A DNA stretch of 64,000 bases from an uncultured Prevotellaceae bacterium (GCA_902768785.1 CACXMM010000010.1:19462-83461), one strand, 5' to 3'. Shown: positions 53,201-61,106, counted from the first letter of the stretch. Made by a program: numbers and translations. Notes: generated from the sequence alone by a model not told the origin.

Positions 53201-53587
53201 GAGAACAAGAACGACAAGGCACTGAAGGCATTGGAGTATGCCAGCAAGGTGATTCCCGAGTATAATGTGCCGTACAACTATATCAGTGGCGGTCTTGACT
53301 TCGCCAAGGCTTATGCTACCATCGGACAGAAAGCCAAGGCACGGCCTATTCTCGACAAGGTGTTCAACAACGCATACCAGTATATGAGTTACTACACGTC
53401 GCTTGACAGCTATACCATGCATGGCTATCAGCAGGACTGTATGATGCAGATCTATGTCATGCAACACTGTGTAGAGGTGGCAGAAGCCATCGACACGAAG
53501 TATGCCGACGAATTGTTCAAGCGACTTGAGAATATTGCCAGAGTCTATCAAGGCAAAGGCGGACAACTCATGCAACAGCCCGAGTAA
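50249..53587 (+). CDS. DUF2723 membrane glycosyltransferase-like protein
   Basis: Inner-membrane protein of 1112 residues. The N-terminus carries the DUF2723 motif PTASFWDCPEFIVTGYKLEIGHPPGAP, with about ten or more transmembrane helices in the first 680 residues and a large periplasmic C-terminal region with TPR-like helices near the end (ALKALEYASKVIP, AKAYATIGQKAKARPIL). The family is related to protein O-mannosyltransferases and TMEM260 (CAZy GT117, from memory), so transfer of a lipid-linked sugar to an exported protein or glycan is likely. It heads an operon with a NodB-type deacetylase and queG. Confidence 0.88.
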   Translation: MKQFRLVDNILGWVAFFIAAFVYCSTIEPTASFWDCPEFIVTGYKLEIGHPPGAPFFMLTANLFSQFVSDPSQVARMVNTMSALLSASCILFLFWSITHLVRKLILKDWSELSLQKLIAIEASGMVGALIYTFSDTFWFSAVEGEVYAYSSALTALVFWLILKWEDHADEPHSDRWLVLITYITGLSIGVHLLNLLCVPAIVLVYYYKRFPDADLKGSLIALAISLVVVAAILYGVVPGIITVGGWFELFFVNTLGMPFNTGEIIYIFLLVAVVIWAIYETYKDHLTRQNIAFLAAVGMLGIPFYGYGIKAFIIGVVVLAILWFVLKIRKNKELLITARAKNTILLCMLMLMIGYSSYALIVIRSSANTPMDQNSPEDIFTLGTYLSREQYGDRPLFYGQAYTSQVQFDRDGEYCKPHVTEGAPVYQRREKADVNEKDSYFIVRHKTDYTYAQNMFFPRMYDSGHAAAYNNWMEGAPSWLPKGRDIPYDRCGEMVTVHMPSQLQNIFFFLSYQCNFMYWRYFMWNFAGRQNDIQGHGELEHGNWITGISFLDDMRLGNQSKLPDDLKNNKGHNVFYCLPLLLGLIGLFWQAYRGKRGIQQFWVVFFLFFMTGLAIVIYLNQTPLQPRERDYAYAGSFYAFAIWCGMGVAAIYDLLKKQLKKVNGTAIAAAVAILSLIVPVQMASQTWDDHDRSGRYTCRDFGQNYLMSMQEEGNPIIYTNGDNDTFPLWYNQEVEGVRTDTRVCNLSYLQTDWYIDQMRRPAYDSPSVPITWPRLDYCSGTNEYVEIQAEAKQDVLEYYKENPEQAKEQFGENPFELKNILKYWVRSKNKDLHFIPTDTVYVTIDKEAVRKSGMMMAKDSIPDQMVISLKGKNALYKGDLMMLEMISQCNWTRPIYVAVTVGEENYMNLGDNFIQEGLANRITPFTTISDGAKNFDTEKVYHNMMTRFKYGGLDKKGIYLDETVMRMCYTHRRLFAQLALHLISENKNDKALKALEYASKVIPEYNVPYNYISGGLDFAKAYATIGQKAKARPILDKVFNNAYQYMSYYTSLDSYTMHGYQQDCMMQIYVMQHCVEVAEAIDTKYADELFKRLENIARVYQGKGGQLMQQPE

Positions 53588-53593
53588 GACAAG

Positions 53594-54205
53594 ATGATCA
53601 TTGAGCGACCGGCACGGTATATCAGGTGGTTCTACCCCCATGCCACTTGGCGGATGGATCCCAATGAGAAGGCTGTCTATCTGACCTTCGACGACGGACC
53701 CATCCCCGAGTCAACGCCGTTCATTCTCAAGACACTTGATGAGTTCAATGCCAAAGCCACCTTCTTCATGGTTGGCGACAACGTCAGGAAATATCCGGAA
53801 CTGTACCAGCTGATTGTGGATGGCGGTCACCAGGTGGGCAATCATACGATGAACCACCTCGGCAGTTTCAAGCACTGGACCACCACCTATATCATCAACA
53901 CCTTCCAGGCCAACGAACAGATCCATGCACACCTGTTCCGACCGCCTCATGGCTGGATGCGACACAGTGTGTATTACTGGCTAAAGAAATACTTCCGCGT
54001 GGTAATGTGGGATGTACTTACCCGTGACTACTCCAAGTGGATGACCTCTGAAGAGGTGGTGAACAATGTGAAGACGCTCACACGCAATGGCTCCATCATT
54101 ACCTTCCACGACTCTCTGAAAAGCATCGACAAGCTGCACACCGCTTTGCCAGAATCACTGAAATGGTTACAAGAGCAAGGATATGCGTTCAAGACTTTCC
54201 CATGA
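53594..54205 (+). CDS. NodB-type polysaccharide deacetylase family protein
   Basis: Protein of 203 residues in carbohydrate esterase family 4. All five motifs are recognisable: TFDDGP (metal-binding Asp pair), GNHTMNH (metal-binding His residues), RPPHGWMRH, MWDVLTRDY and ITFHDS. It has no signal peptide, so it may act at the cytoplasmic side or be membrane-associated; substrates in this family are N-acetylated sugars. It follows DUF2723 by seven bases and overlaps queG by 23 bases, which is unusually long. Confidence 0.9.
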   Translation: MIIERPARYIRWFYPHATWRMDPNEKAVYLTFDDGPIPESTPFILKTLDEFNAKATFFMVGDNVRKYPELYQLIVDGGHQVGNHTMNHLGSFKHWTTTYIINTFQANEQIHAHLFRPPHGWMRHSVYYWLKKYFRVVMWDVLTRDYSKWMTSEEVVNNVKTLTRNGSIITFHDSLKSIDKLHTALPESLKWLQEQGYAFKTFP

Positions 54206-55196
54206 CATCAAAGCCGAGGCACAACGTCTCGGCTTTTTTGCCTGCGGCATCGCTCAGGCAACAGCCGTAGAGGAGACGACAGCCCATTCGTTCCGTGAAT
54301 GGCTGGCACAGGGCTATCATGCGGAGATGCACTATATGGAGAACCATCTTGACAAACGTTTGGATCCCCGTCTGTTGATGAACGGTTTGAAGAGTATTGT
54401 CTGTGTTGCTCTGGGTTATGCGCCCCAGCAACGAATACCTGACACAGAGTATCAGATAGCAGCCTATGCCTACGGGCATGACTACCATGACATCGTGAAG
54501 GAAAAGCTCCATGCTCTCGCCACCTTCATCACGACAAGGACAGATGAATCCTTCCAATACCGTGCCTTCTCCGACAGCGCACCAGTCCTCGAACGCTACT
54601 GGGCAGTGCAGGCGGGTCTCGGGTGGATCGGTCGTCATCATCAGCTCATCATTCCCCACGCTGGTAGTATGTTCTTCTTGGGAGAACTGTTCCTGGACAT
54701 CGATCTTGAATACGATCAGCCTATAGAGAACCGTTGCGGGACGTGCCGAAGATGCATCGATGCTTGTCCCACAGGGGCCCTTACCGCTTCTTCAAGTCCC
54801 AATCACACTTCAGATCTTCACAATGACGAGGATCATGTCCTTACATCTCTTCAGGGGTTTGACGCAGAGCGTTGTCTCTCCTATCAGACCATCGAGAATC
54901 GAGGTGACATCCCTTCAACCCTTGCCATGAAGATGGGACAGACCATCTACGGTTGCGACCGCTGTCTGCTGGCTTGTCCGTGGAACCGCTTTGCCAAGCC
55001 TACCCAAGAGCCGAAGCTACAACCCAACGAGGAGCTGCTGAACATGACAAAGGAGCAATGGAATCATCTCACTGAAGATGACTACCGCCGACTATTCAAG
55101 GGCAGTGCCGTGAAACGAGCTAAATACAGCGGCTTGATGCGAAATATCCAGGCCGTCAATGACAACTTAGAAACACCCCGCCATGAAAATGATTAG
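54183..55196 (+). CDS. queG: Epoxyqueuosine reductase
   Basis: Cobalamin- and iron-sulfur-dependent enzyme that makes the last step of queuosine synthesis in tRNA; 337 residues. Both 4Fe-4S cluster motifs are complete: CGTCRRCIDACPTGAL and CDRCLLACPWNRF, with LGWIGRHHQLI typical of QueG. The ATG at 54183 is the only good start and lies inside the deacetylase gene. The 3' end overlaps the following hypothetical gene by 14 bases. Confidence 0.95.
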   Translation: MRSRLSHDIKAEAQRLGFFACGIAQATAVEETTAHSFREWLAQGYHAEMHYMENHLDKRLDPRLLMNGLKSIVCVALGYAPQQRIPDTEYQIAAYAYGHDYHDIVKEKLHALATFITTRTDESFQYRAFSDSAPVLERYWAVQAGLGWIGRHHQLIIPHAGSMFFLGELFLDIDLEYDQPIENRCGTCRRCIDACPTGALTASSSPNHTSDLHNDEDHVLTSLQGFDAERCLSYQTIENRGDIPSTLAMKMGQTIYGCDRCLLACPWNRFAKPTQEPKLQPNEELLNMTKEQWNHLTEDDYRRLFKGSAVKRAKYSGLMRNIQAVNDNLETPRHEND

Positions 55197-55677
55197 AAAA
55201 GATTACGTGCTGGCCATGCTGGTACGATTGTTCTTCAAGTACTATGTTACAGGCATCGTTGAGAAATCAGCCAAGGCAGGTATGCAGGATGCCTTTGAGC
55301 CAAGGAACGTCAAACAACTGATGCTGGAGCACTACGAGGAGATCGGAAAACGGTATAATGAAGAAGTCTTCTATGCCATTGTCCGCATGAACTATGAGGA
55401 GGCGACCATGGAACAAGAGATTCGCGACTTCGTGTCTCAACAGGGCACCACCGACATGATGCAGCTGATGCGTTTCGCCTGTAAGACCGATTCTTTCTAC
55501 AACACGATGGTGGAGGAATACAAGCGTAACTTCTTCCTTCTGTTAGAGGGAAGGCTGGCCACTGATGAGGAACATGAAGAACAATATACCCGCAACGAAT
55601 CATTAGGCAGCATGGACATCGATTTGGCTCATCTCATCATCAACCGAACCATAAGTCAAGTGATAAGTAACAAGTAA
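55183..55677 (+). CDS. Conserved hypothetical protein with helical character
   Basis: Soluble protein of 164 residues, not recognised. The sequence is amphipathic and helix-rich (KQLMLEHYEEIGKRYNEEVFYAIV, MVEEYKRNFFLLLEGRLATDEEHEEQ), with no signal peptide, membrane segment or catalytic motif. It begins 14 bases inside queG, so it is translationally coupled and probably expressed with the DUF2723-NodB-queG operon. A second ATG at 55189 gives almost the same protein. Its C-terminal VISNK is encoded by an inverted repeat shared with the convergent gene. Confidence 0.7.
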   Translation: MKMIRKDYVLAMLVRLFFKYYVTGIVEKSAKAGMQDAFEPRNVKQLMLEHYEEIGKRYNEEVFYAIVRMNYEEATMEQEIRDFVSQQGTTDMMQLMRFACKTDSFYNTMVEEYKRNFFLLLEGRLATDEEHEEQYTRNESLGSMDIDLAHLIINRTISQVISNK

Positions 55678-55692
55678 CTAATTACTTATCAC
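55660..55692. terminator. Palindrome across two convergent stop codons
   Basis: GTGATAAGTAA (55660-55670) pairs perfectly over 11 bp with TTACTTATCAC (55682-55692); both stop codons lie in the 11-base loop. It is probably a bidirectional terminator. Confidence 0.65.
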
Positions 55693-57372
55693 CTTCTTGG
55701 CAAACGCCCAGCCTTTCTTTATATATAATAAGGTAAGACGACGCTCCCGCTCCATCCAGTTGCTATAGTCCTTTTTTGCAAAGGGTGTCCACACCACTTC
55801 CGCCAGTGCTCCCATACGCGGCAGTACCTGATACTCAATCTGTGAGGGAAACTGTGCATACTCTGTCCACATATTCCCCTGAGCCCCAAGGATATGTCGG
55901 CGTGCATTCTCACTGAGTGTCTCGGGTGCGGGATCCAAGGAATAGGTCTTCTCCAAAGGGATAAACTCATCGAAGGCATAAGGTTCTCCCCACTCATGAT
56001 CCTTCACTAGGTAGAAATTGAAATAGCAATGTGATGTGGGCGTCATAATCACATCATGCCCTTTCTCCGAGGCTACGAGTCCGCCTTCGATACCCCTCCA
56101 GCTCATGATAGTTGCACTGGGGTTCACATCACTGTCCAACAGTTCATCCCAACCGATTAATTTTCGTCCTTTCGAATGGACAAAAGCCTCCACACGTTTG
56201 GTAAAATATCCTTGTAAGCGCGCCTCTGCCGACTGTCCCTCACGAGCAGTCAGCCCTTCCTTACGGATACGCTCCTGACAACGGGGGCACTGTTCCCATC
56301 GGGTGCGTGGTGCCTCGTCACCCCCTATATGGATATATTCCGAGGGGAACACAGCCATTACCTCTTCCAGGACTCCTTCCACAAAACGGAATGTCTCCTC
56401 CTTCCCTGCACAGAGGATATCATCGAATATACCCCAATGCCCTTCCACCTCATATGGTCCGCCAGTACATCCTAACTCCGGATAGGCAGTCAGCGCACCA
56501 AGCATATGTCCAGGCATGTCTATCTCCGGAATCACACTGATGAATCGGTCCTGAGCATAGCGTACCACCTCCCGTATCTCATTCTGTGTATAGTAACCAC
56601 CATAGCGCGTACCGTCATCGATGATCGAGTTCCGTCCCAAGGTTGTATAGTTGCGCCAGCTTCCCACTTCCGTCAGTTTGGGGTACCGTTTGATCTCCAT
56701 GCGCCAACCCTGGTCGTCGGTGAGATGCCAGTGGAAGGTATTCATGTTGTGGAGAGCCATCATATCAATGTACCGTTTCACAAAATCAACACCGAAGAAG
56801 TGACGCGCCACATCCAAATGCATACCGCGGTAGGCAAAGCGCGGAGCATCCTCTATCGTTACAGCAGACAGTACCACAGGGCCCTCACGGAGCACTGGTT
56901 TCTTTGTCTTATCACCATCCTCTGCATGGATCAGTGCCTTGCGGAGGGTCTGGATACCATAGAAAACACCCTGTGCTGTCAGTCCCTCGACAAGCACTTC
57001 CTTGGATGACACACAGATGCGGTAGCCTTCCTTCTCCGTCATCTTCTCATTCAAACGGAGCACGATACTCTTCCCCTTCACCACCCTCTCACTGGCAGGA
57101 ATCTCCATACCCGTCGTCTCAGCGATATACTCTTGCAGGAAACGGGCATTGCGCCACATATCGCGCCCGTTGTCCTTGACTACAATACGACAACTCTCAT
57201 TCAAGACGAAGCCATCTTCACGTTGTGGAATGACAGATGCCGGTAGGGGCACCACCTGATAATCGGCAGTGGGTAATGATAACTTCGAATCCTGTCCAGC
57301 AGCATGCATGGACATAGACAGTAACAGACAGACTCCTGTCAGTAATACATGGCGATTGATGACGTATTTCAT
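55678..57372 (-). CDS. GH20 beta-N-acetylhexosaminidase
   Basis: Exported enzyme of 564 residues that removes terminal GlcNAc or GalNAc from glycans. Signal peptide (LLTGVCLLLSMSMHAAG), GH20 N-terminal domain (GKSIVLRLNEKM), and the catalytic barrel with GMHLDVARHFFGV, FHWHLTDDQGWRMEIKRYP and the Asp-Glu pair in YIHIGGDEAPRTRW. Substrate could be host mucin/N-glycans or peptidoglycan-derived sugars. The ATG at 57372 is used because the frame above it starts with TTG. It has its own promoter at 57393-57424 and converges on the hypothetical gene. Confidence 0.93.
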   Translation of the reverse strand: MKYVINRHVLLTGVCLLLSMSMHAAGQDSKLSLPTADYQVVPLPASVIPQREDGFVLNESCRIVVKDNGRDMWRNARFLQEYIAETTGMEIPASERVVKGKSIVLRLNEKMTEKEGYRICVSSKEVLVEGLTAQGVFYGIQTLRKALIHAEDGDKTKKPVLREGPVVLSAVTIEDAPRFAYRGMHLDVARHFFGVDFVKRYIDMMALHNMNTFHWHLTDDQGWRMEIKRYPKLTEVGSWRNYTTLGRNSIIDDGTRYGGYYTQNEIREVVRYAQDRFISVIPEIDMPGHMLGALTAYPELGCTGGPYEVEGHWGIFDDILCAGKEETFRFVEGVLEEVMAVFPSEYIHIGGDEAPRTRWEQCPRCQERIRKEGLTAREGQSAEARLQGYFTKRVEAFVHSKGRKLIGWDELLDSDVNPSATIMSWRGIEGGLVASEKGHDVIMTPTSHCYFNFYLVKDHEWGEPYAFDEFIPLEKTYSLDPAPETLSENARRHILGAQGNMWTEYAQFPSQIEYQVLPRMGALAEVVWTPFAKKDYSNWMERERRLTLLYIKKGWAFAKKVISN

Positions 57373-57392
57373 TTTCAAATGTTATTTGGTGA

Positions 57393-57424
57393 CAAAAATA
57401 CAAAAAAGATTTTGAATACTCAAC
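57393..57424 (-). promoter_or_regulatory. Promoter of the GH20 gene
   Basis: TATTTTTG on the minus strand (plus-strand CAAAAATA, 57393-57400) with GTTG (57421-57424) 20 bp upstream. It interleaves with a plus-strand promoter-like pair (TTTG 57411-57414, TTATTTTG 57434-57441) for the divergent gene. Confidence 0.55.
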
Positions 57425-57445
57425 ACTTTGTTGTTATTTTGTACC

Positions 57446-57928
57446 GTGAACGAAAAGAAACGACAGATCACGCAGAAAAGGCTCGGAGAGAGCCGTACTT
57501 ACGGCTGGCTGCAACGGGCCTCCGAACTGATGGACCGCTACTATGTGGATGCGGCCCTGGGCTTTGCCATCCCCGGTGGTATCGGTGATGCCATCGCAGC
57601 CCTGATCTCCGTGGTATATGTAGCCTTCACCGCAATCAAGATCCGCTCCTTTGCCCTCACCCTGGCGATTATCAACAACACACTTCGCGACATCCTCTTA
57701 GGCATGATTCCTTTCTATGTCGGTGATATCATCGATGTGTTCCACCGTTCGAACCAGCAGAACATGTCATTGATCAAAGGATTCGTCGAGGGTGATGAAG
57801 AGATCATCAAGACCGTGAACCGCAAGGCCGCCTACAGCGTAGTCATCTTTATCTGTCTCTGCATCCTGATTTACTTCATGATCAAGATTGTGATCTGGGC
57901 AGGACAGTTCGTCATCTCCCTGTTCTGA
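57446..57928 (+). CDS. DUF4112 membrane protein
   Basis: Small membrane protein of 160 residues; the DUF4112 region runs from LMDRYYVDAALGFAIPGGIGDAIAAL through FYVGDIIDVFHRS. Two or three transmembrane segments, with the last near the C-terminus (AYSVVIFICLCILIYFMIKIVIW). Function unknown. The only start before the domain is GTG 57446 (or TTG 57428); the promoter-like TTATTTTG at 57434-57441 would place the transcription start near the GTG, so a leaderless or near-leaderless message is possible. Confidence 0.78.
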   Translation: MNEKKRQITQKRLGESRTYGWLQRASELMDRYYVDAALGFAIPGGIGDAIAALISVVYVAFTAIKIRSFALTLAIINNTLRDILLGMIPFYVGDIIDVFHRSNQQNMSLIKGFVEGDEEIIKTVNRKAAYSVVIFICLCILIYFMIKIVIWAGQFVISLF

Positions 57929-58377
57929 TTCATAGGCACAATTTTTCATTCCTGCATTTTTCCGTTGTTTCCATATATTCCGCTTTCTGTGGGTTCATCT
58001 TATTCTACGGACTCTTTGGACTTTAAGGACAATCAGCCGTACAGGATGATTAAAATTTCCGTGGTATCCGTGCTATCTGTGAGACCTTAAATATTGAAGG
58101 ATCATCAGCCGTACAGGATGATCATTATTCGTGTCATTCGTGTGATTTGTGTTTGTTTGCCCCATGCGGATCTGGCAGATTCTGCGGATTCATGTTTCTA
58201 CGGACTCTTTGGACTTCAAGGACGATCAGCCATACAGGCTGATTAAAATTTCCGTGATTTGGCTTCCCCTAAAGCGCCGATTTCCAATTCCGTGCTATCT
58301 GTGTGAAATATTAATTATCTCTGGCTATCGCCGAAGATACTCTCGTTCGGGAGTAAAAACAAAAAATGATTTTTTGT
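57929..58377. repeat. Gene-free region with three copies of a hairpin-bearing repeat
   Basis: No credible gene. A 61-bp block (58003-58063 and 58196-58256) starts TTCTACGGACTCTTTGGACT and ends AAAATTTCCGTG. A shorter relative lies at 58096-58132. Each carries a stem-loop: AATCAGCC with GGATGATT (one mismatch) in copy 1, GATCATC with GATGATC in copy 2, and perfect ATCAGCC with GGCTGAT in copy 3. The flanks contain ATTCGTGTCATTCGTGTGATTTGTG, resembling dispersed Bacteroidota intergenic repeats. Confidence 0.7.
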
Positions 58378-58408
58378 TTTGTATTCCGCTCACTTAATCG
58401 TATCTTTG
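58378..58408 (+). promoter_or_regulatory. Bacteroidota-type promoter for the TPR regulator gene
   Basis: TTTG (58378-58381), a 19-bp spacer, then TATCTTTG (58401-58408); full consensus match, 18 bp before the start codon. Confidence 0.75.
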
Positions 58409-58426
58409 CAGACGGAAAACAGAACG

Positions 58427-60148
58427 ATGAGAAAGGCGATGCGCTTCACCCTCCTGTCAGTGCTTGTGCTCTTTGCCTGCACCGACCACCGCTACCCCAC
58501 AACGTTGGTGGTAGCCGACAGTCTCTGTGCCGTCAATCCCGACAGCGCCCTGCACCTGCTCACCCAATACAAAGACTCCATCCAGACGGCATCCAAGGCC
58601 CACCGCATGTACTACCACCTGCTGCTTGCCGATGCCATGAACAAGGCCTACGTGGATATGACCACCGACAGCATCCTCAAGGAGGTTGCCGATTACTACG
58701 ACCGCCACGGCTCCGCCAACGAGCAGATGCGCGCCCACTACCTCCTCGGCTGTGCCTACCGCGACATGGGCGAGGCTCCCATGGCCCTGCAGTGCTATCA
58801 GGATGCGGTGGATAAGGCAGACACCACCAACCATGAGCACCTCCGTATTCTCCTGAATGTGTATAGTCAGATGGCAGAATTATACCATTTACAAGACCTT
58901 CCAACAAATGAAATTGAATGTAGGCTGACCAATCAGCGTTATGCTTTAAAACTCAAAGATACATTACGCTATGTTAGGAGTTTTGAACTGATGTTAAAGG
59001 CTTACTATTTGATGGGAGACACTGATAAAGTTATTAGTCATGCAGAAAAGGCCAGATATTTATACCATGTCCATCGTGCTCCCGAAAAGGCTGCCGCTGT
59101 TTGTAACATATTAATCGATTTATATGTTAATCGTGGAAGACTTGTTGAAGCCAGACAATTAATGGATGAGTTTGAGAATATATCTGGCTTGTTTGATTCC
59201 AGAGGGCATATTACGAAAGGCCGTGAGATCTATTATTATATAAAAGGAGAATACTATCTTCAGCAACATATACCAGATTCTGCTGAGTACTATTTCCGCC
59301 GGCTTCAACATAAAAGCCGCTCATTGAATGACACAATAGGAGCTTGTAAAGGGCTGATGGACCTTTACCAACAGCTTGGAATAGCAGACTCCTCTGTAAG
59401 ATATTCCCAACTCTATGCCAAGGCTCTCGACCGTCAGTCCTATATCCGACAGACAGAGACCGTCCATCGCATGTCTCAGCTTTACGATTATCAGCGCAGC
59501 CAGAAGATGGCAGCAGCAGAGAAGCGTTCTGCCGACCGTGCCAAATTCATGTTGGCAATGGTGTTGGCAGGTGCGACTCTCTGTCTGATATGGTTTATAC
59601 GTTACAGGAACAACGAGCAAAAGAGGAAACAGGAAGCTATTGCAGAGTATCAGCACAACCTCTGTACTCTGGATATTATGACCGAAGAAACTCAGCAGTT
59701 GAAACAACACGAGGAGGAATACAAGACCTTGATAGAAAAGAAGGAAAAGGAAATAAATGCACTTGAGCAAAAAATAGGAGAATATCAACGGCTTCATAAT
59801 CCCCTGAGCAAGGTCATCGAGAAACATCCCGTCTATCTCCGTTTCAAGGGCAACGTAGCAAAGGGTTCCATGCCATCAGTTTCTGAGTGGCAACAGCTGC
59901 TTCACATCACTGAGGAGCACCTGCCAGAGTTCTACGGGTGCCTTGAACAGTGGAAGCCGTTCCTGACCGAGAAGGAATATAAGTTGTGCATCATGGTTCG
60001 TCTTCACGTGCCCCCTTCTTCTATGGCTGCCTTACTTCAGGTTGTACCATCCTATGTCAATAAACTCCGCATCAAATTGTTGAAAGAACTTTTCAACATC
60101 GAAGGGCGCGCTTCCGAATTCGATCAGCGCATCCAGAGGATGTTCTGA
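58427..60148 (+). CDS. TPR-transmembrane-coiled-coil regulator-like protein
   Basis: Protein of 573 residues. N-terminal lipoprotein-like signal (LVLFAC, cysteine 18), TPR-like helical repeats at about 30-350 outside the cytoplasm, a transmembrane segment at 374-391 (MLAMVLAGATLCLIWF), a charged coiled coil at 395-455, and a C-terminal domain (465-573; SEWQQLLHITEEHLPEFYG, then ALLQVVPSYVNKLRIKLLK) that resembles DNA-binding ends in Bacteroidota TPR regulators. It is probably a one-component signal-transducing regulator; its signal is unknown. The middle of the gene (about 58850-59400) is much more AT-rich than its ends. ATG 58427 gives the signal; the longer frame runs through the promoter. 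A terminator follows. Confidence 0.8.
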   Translation: MRKAMRFTLLSVLVLFACTDHRYPTTLVVADSLCAVNPDSALHLLTQYKDSIQTASKAHRMYYHLLLADAMNKAYVDMTTDSILKEVADYYDRHGSANEQMRAHYLLGCAYRDMGEAPMALQCYQDAVDKADTTNHEHLRILLNVYSQMAELYHLQDLPTNEIECRLTNQRYALKLKDTLRYVRSFELMLKAYYLMGDTDKVISHAEKARYLYHVHRAPEKAAAVCNILIDLYVNRGRLVEARQLMDEFENISGLFDSRGHITKGREIYYYIKGEYYLQQHIPDSAEYYFRRLQHKSRSLNDTIGACKGLMDLYQQLGIADSSVRYSQLYAKALDRQSYIRQTETVHRMSQLYDYQRSQKMAAAEKRSADRAKFMLAMVLAGATLCLIWFIRYRNNEQKRKQEAIAEYQHNLCTLDIMTEETQQLKQHEEEYKTLIEKKEKEINALEQKIGEYQRLHNPLSKVIEKHPVYLRFKGNVAKGSMPSVSEWQQLLHITEEHLPEFYGCLEQWKPFLTEKEYKLCIMVRLHVPPSSMAALLQVVPSYVNKLRIKLLKELFNIEGRASEFDQRIQRMF

Positions 60149-60218
60149 ATCCAAGCGGTGAAAAATCAGGTGAATCTTACAGAACCCCCTTAAACACGGC
60201 ATTTTAGAGGCTCTGGTG

Positions 60219-60249
60219 AAAAATGAGGTGAAATATTACCTCATTTTTT
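60219..60249 (+). terminator. Terminator after the TPR regulator gene
   Basis: AAAAATGAGGT (60219-60229) with ACCTCATTTTT (60238-60248), 11 bp, 8-base loop, T-rich arm running to 60249. Confidence 0.85.
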
Positions 60250-60274
60250 GCGTCTCTATTTACACATAATCTTT

Positions 60275-60282
60275 TATCTTTA
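60275..60282 (+). promoter_or_regulatory. Possible promoter of the small secreted-protein genes
   Basis: TATCTTTA is one base off TAnnTTTG and lies 22 bp before the DUF3244-like gene, just after the upstream terminator. Confidence 0.4.
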
Positions 60283-60304
60283 CCCCGGTAATATACATAT
60301 AAAC

Positions 60305-60715
60305 ATGAAACCTATGAAACAGAAAAATGATTTTAAGGTCAGGTACCTTCTTAAATGTATTCTCATCCTCTTGTTTATTATTGTGGGTGAAGATTTTGCT
60401 TTTGCAAAGAACTGTGACGGCATCGAGCAAGTTACATTGAATGTAAAAGACGTTGATCCGACTCAGGGAAATGGCGAAGAATCCCGTGCCCCCATGCAGC
60501 CCCCTCATGTCTTTATCGATGGCCACACCTTGTTTATGCAATATGTGCCGTTCGATGTGACATTGGAGATTCTTGACGGCAGCGGCTCTGTGGCCTATAC
60601 CACCTTTGTTGCCGCCTACACTCCCTCCGTCACTCTGCCTTCTACCCTCTCTGGTGACTACCAGATCCGGCTCATCGAAGGATATTGGTATTTCTATGGG
60701 TGGATTCATCTGTAA
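60305..60715 (+). CDS. Small secreted DUF3244-like protein
   Basis: Protein of 136 residues with a signal peptide (CILILLFIIVGEDFAFA) and a short beta-rich mature domain (FDVTLEILDGSGSVAYTTFV, then LPSTLSGDYQIRLIEG), like DUF3244, a family of small exported Bacteroidota proteins of unknown function. ATG 60305 starts the signal; a longer frame to 60248 would overlap the terminator. It sits between the TPR regulator and the zinc-ribbon-like small protein, in an AT-rich accessory region. Confidence 0.75.
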   Translation: MKPMKQKNDFKVRYLLKCILILLFIIVGEDFAFAKNCDGIEQVTLNVKDVDPTQGNGEESRAPMQPPHVFIDGHTLFMQYVPFDVTLEILDGSGSVAYTTFVAAYTPSVTLPSTLSGDYQIRLIEGYWYFYGWIHL

Positions 60716-60768
60716 TTGACCATAGTTTTTTATGGATAATTATTATATGTCAAACTTAAAAAAAGCTT

Positions 60769-61056
60769 ATGAAAAGAAAGTTATTATTGACGATTGCACT
60801 CGCATTAGGTATGCAGAGTGTAAGTTTTGCTCATGCTCCTGTAAAGTATGAGAGGCACCATGAGAGTACATTTATTCCCTATCGTTTGCCGAAATTTACT
60901 ATTCCCACATTCGATTTTAGGACTTCAATCATTATTAATACGACTTGTCCTAAATGTAATAGTGAAAATACGACCATGACTATTATCAACAAAGAAATGT
61001 GGGGAGTCTGCAATAACTGTCATGCTATGTGGCATTTGGTTGTTATCACTCCATAA
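60769..61056 (+). CDS. Small secreted protein with a four-cysteine zinc-ribbon-like motif
   Basis: Protein of 95 residues, not recognised. Signal peptide (LLLTIALALGMQSVSFAHA), a basic and proline-containing segment, and a C-terminal CPKC-x17-CNNC pattern (cysteines 60, 63, 81, 84) followed by histidine 85. The arrangement matches zinc ribbons, which are rare in exported proteins; oxidised disulfides are an alternative. It is 53 bp after the DUF3244-like gene and before a terminator, so the two are probably co-transcribed. Confidence 0.72.
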   Translation: MKRKLLLTIALALGMQSVSFAHAPVKYERHHESTFIPYRLPKFTIPTFDFRTSIIINTTCPKCNSENTTMTIINKEMWGVCNNCHAMWHLVVITP

Positions 61057-61064
61057 AATTTATA

Positions 61065-61106
61065 TTATTCCCTGAGTATAATAAAAACTCAGGGAATAAC
61101 GTTTTT
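61065..61106 (+). terminator. Strong terminator after the small secreted-protein genes
   Basis: TTATTCCCTGAGT (61065-61077) pairs perfectly over 13 bp with ACTCAGGGAATAA (61087-61099), 9-base loop, followed by CGTTTTT. It ends the small-protein transcript nine bases after its last stop codon and 45 bp before the receptor start. Confidence 0.9.
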
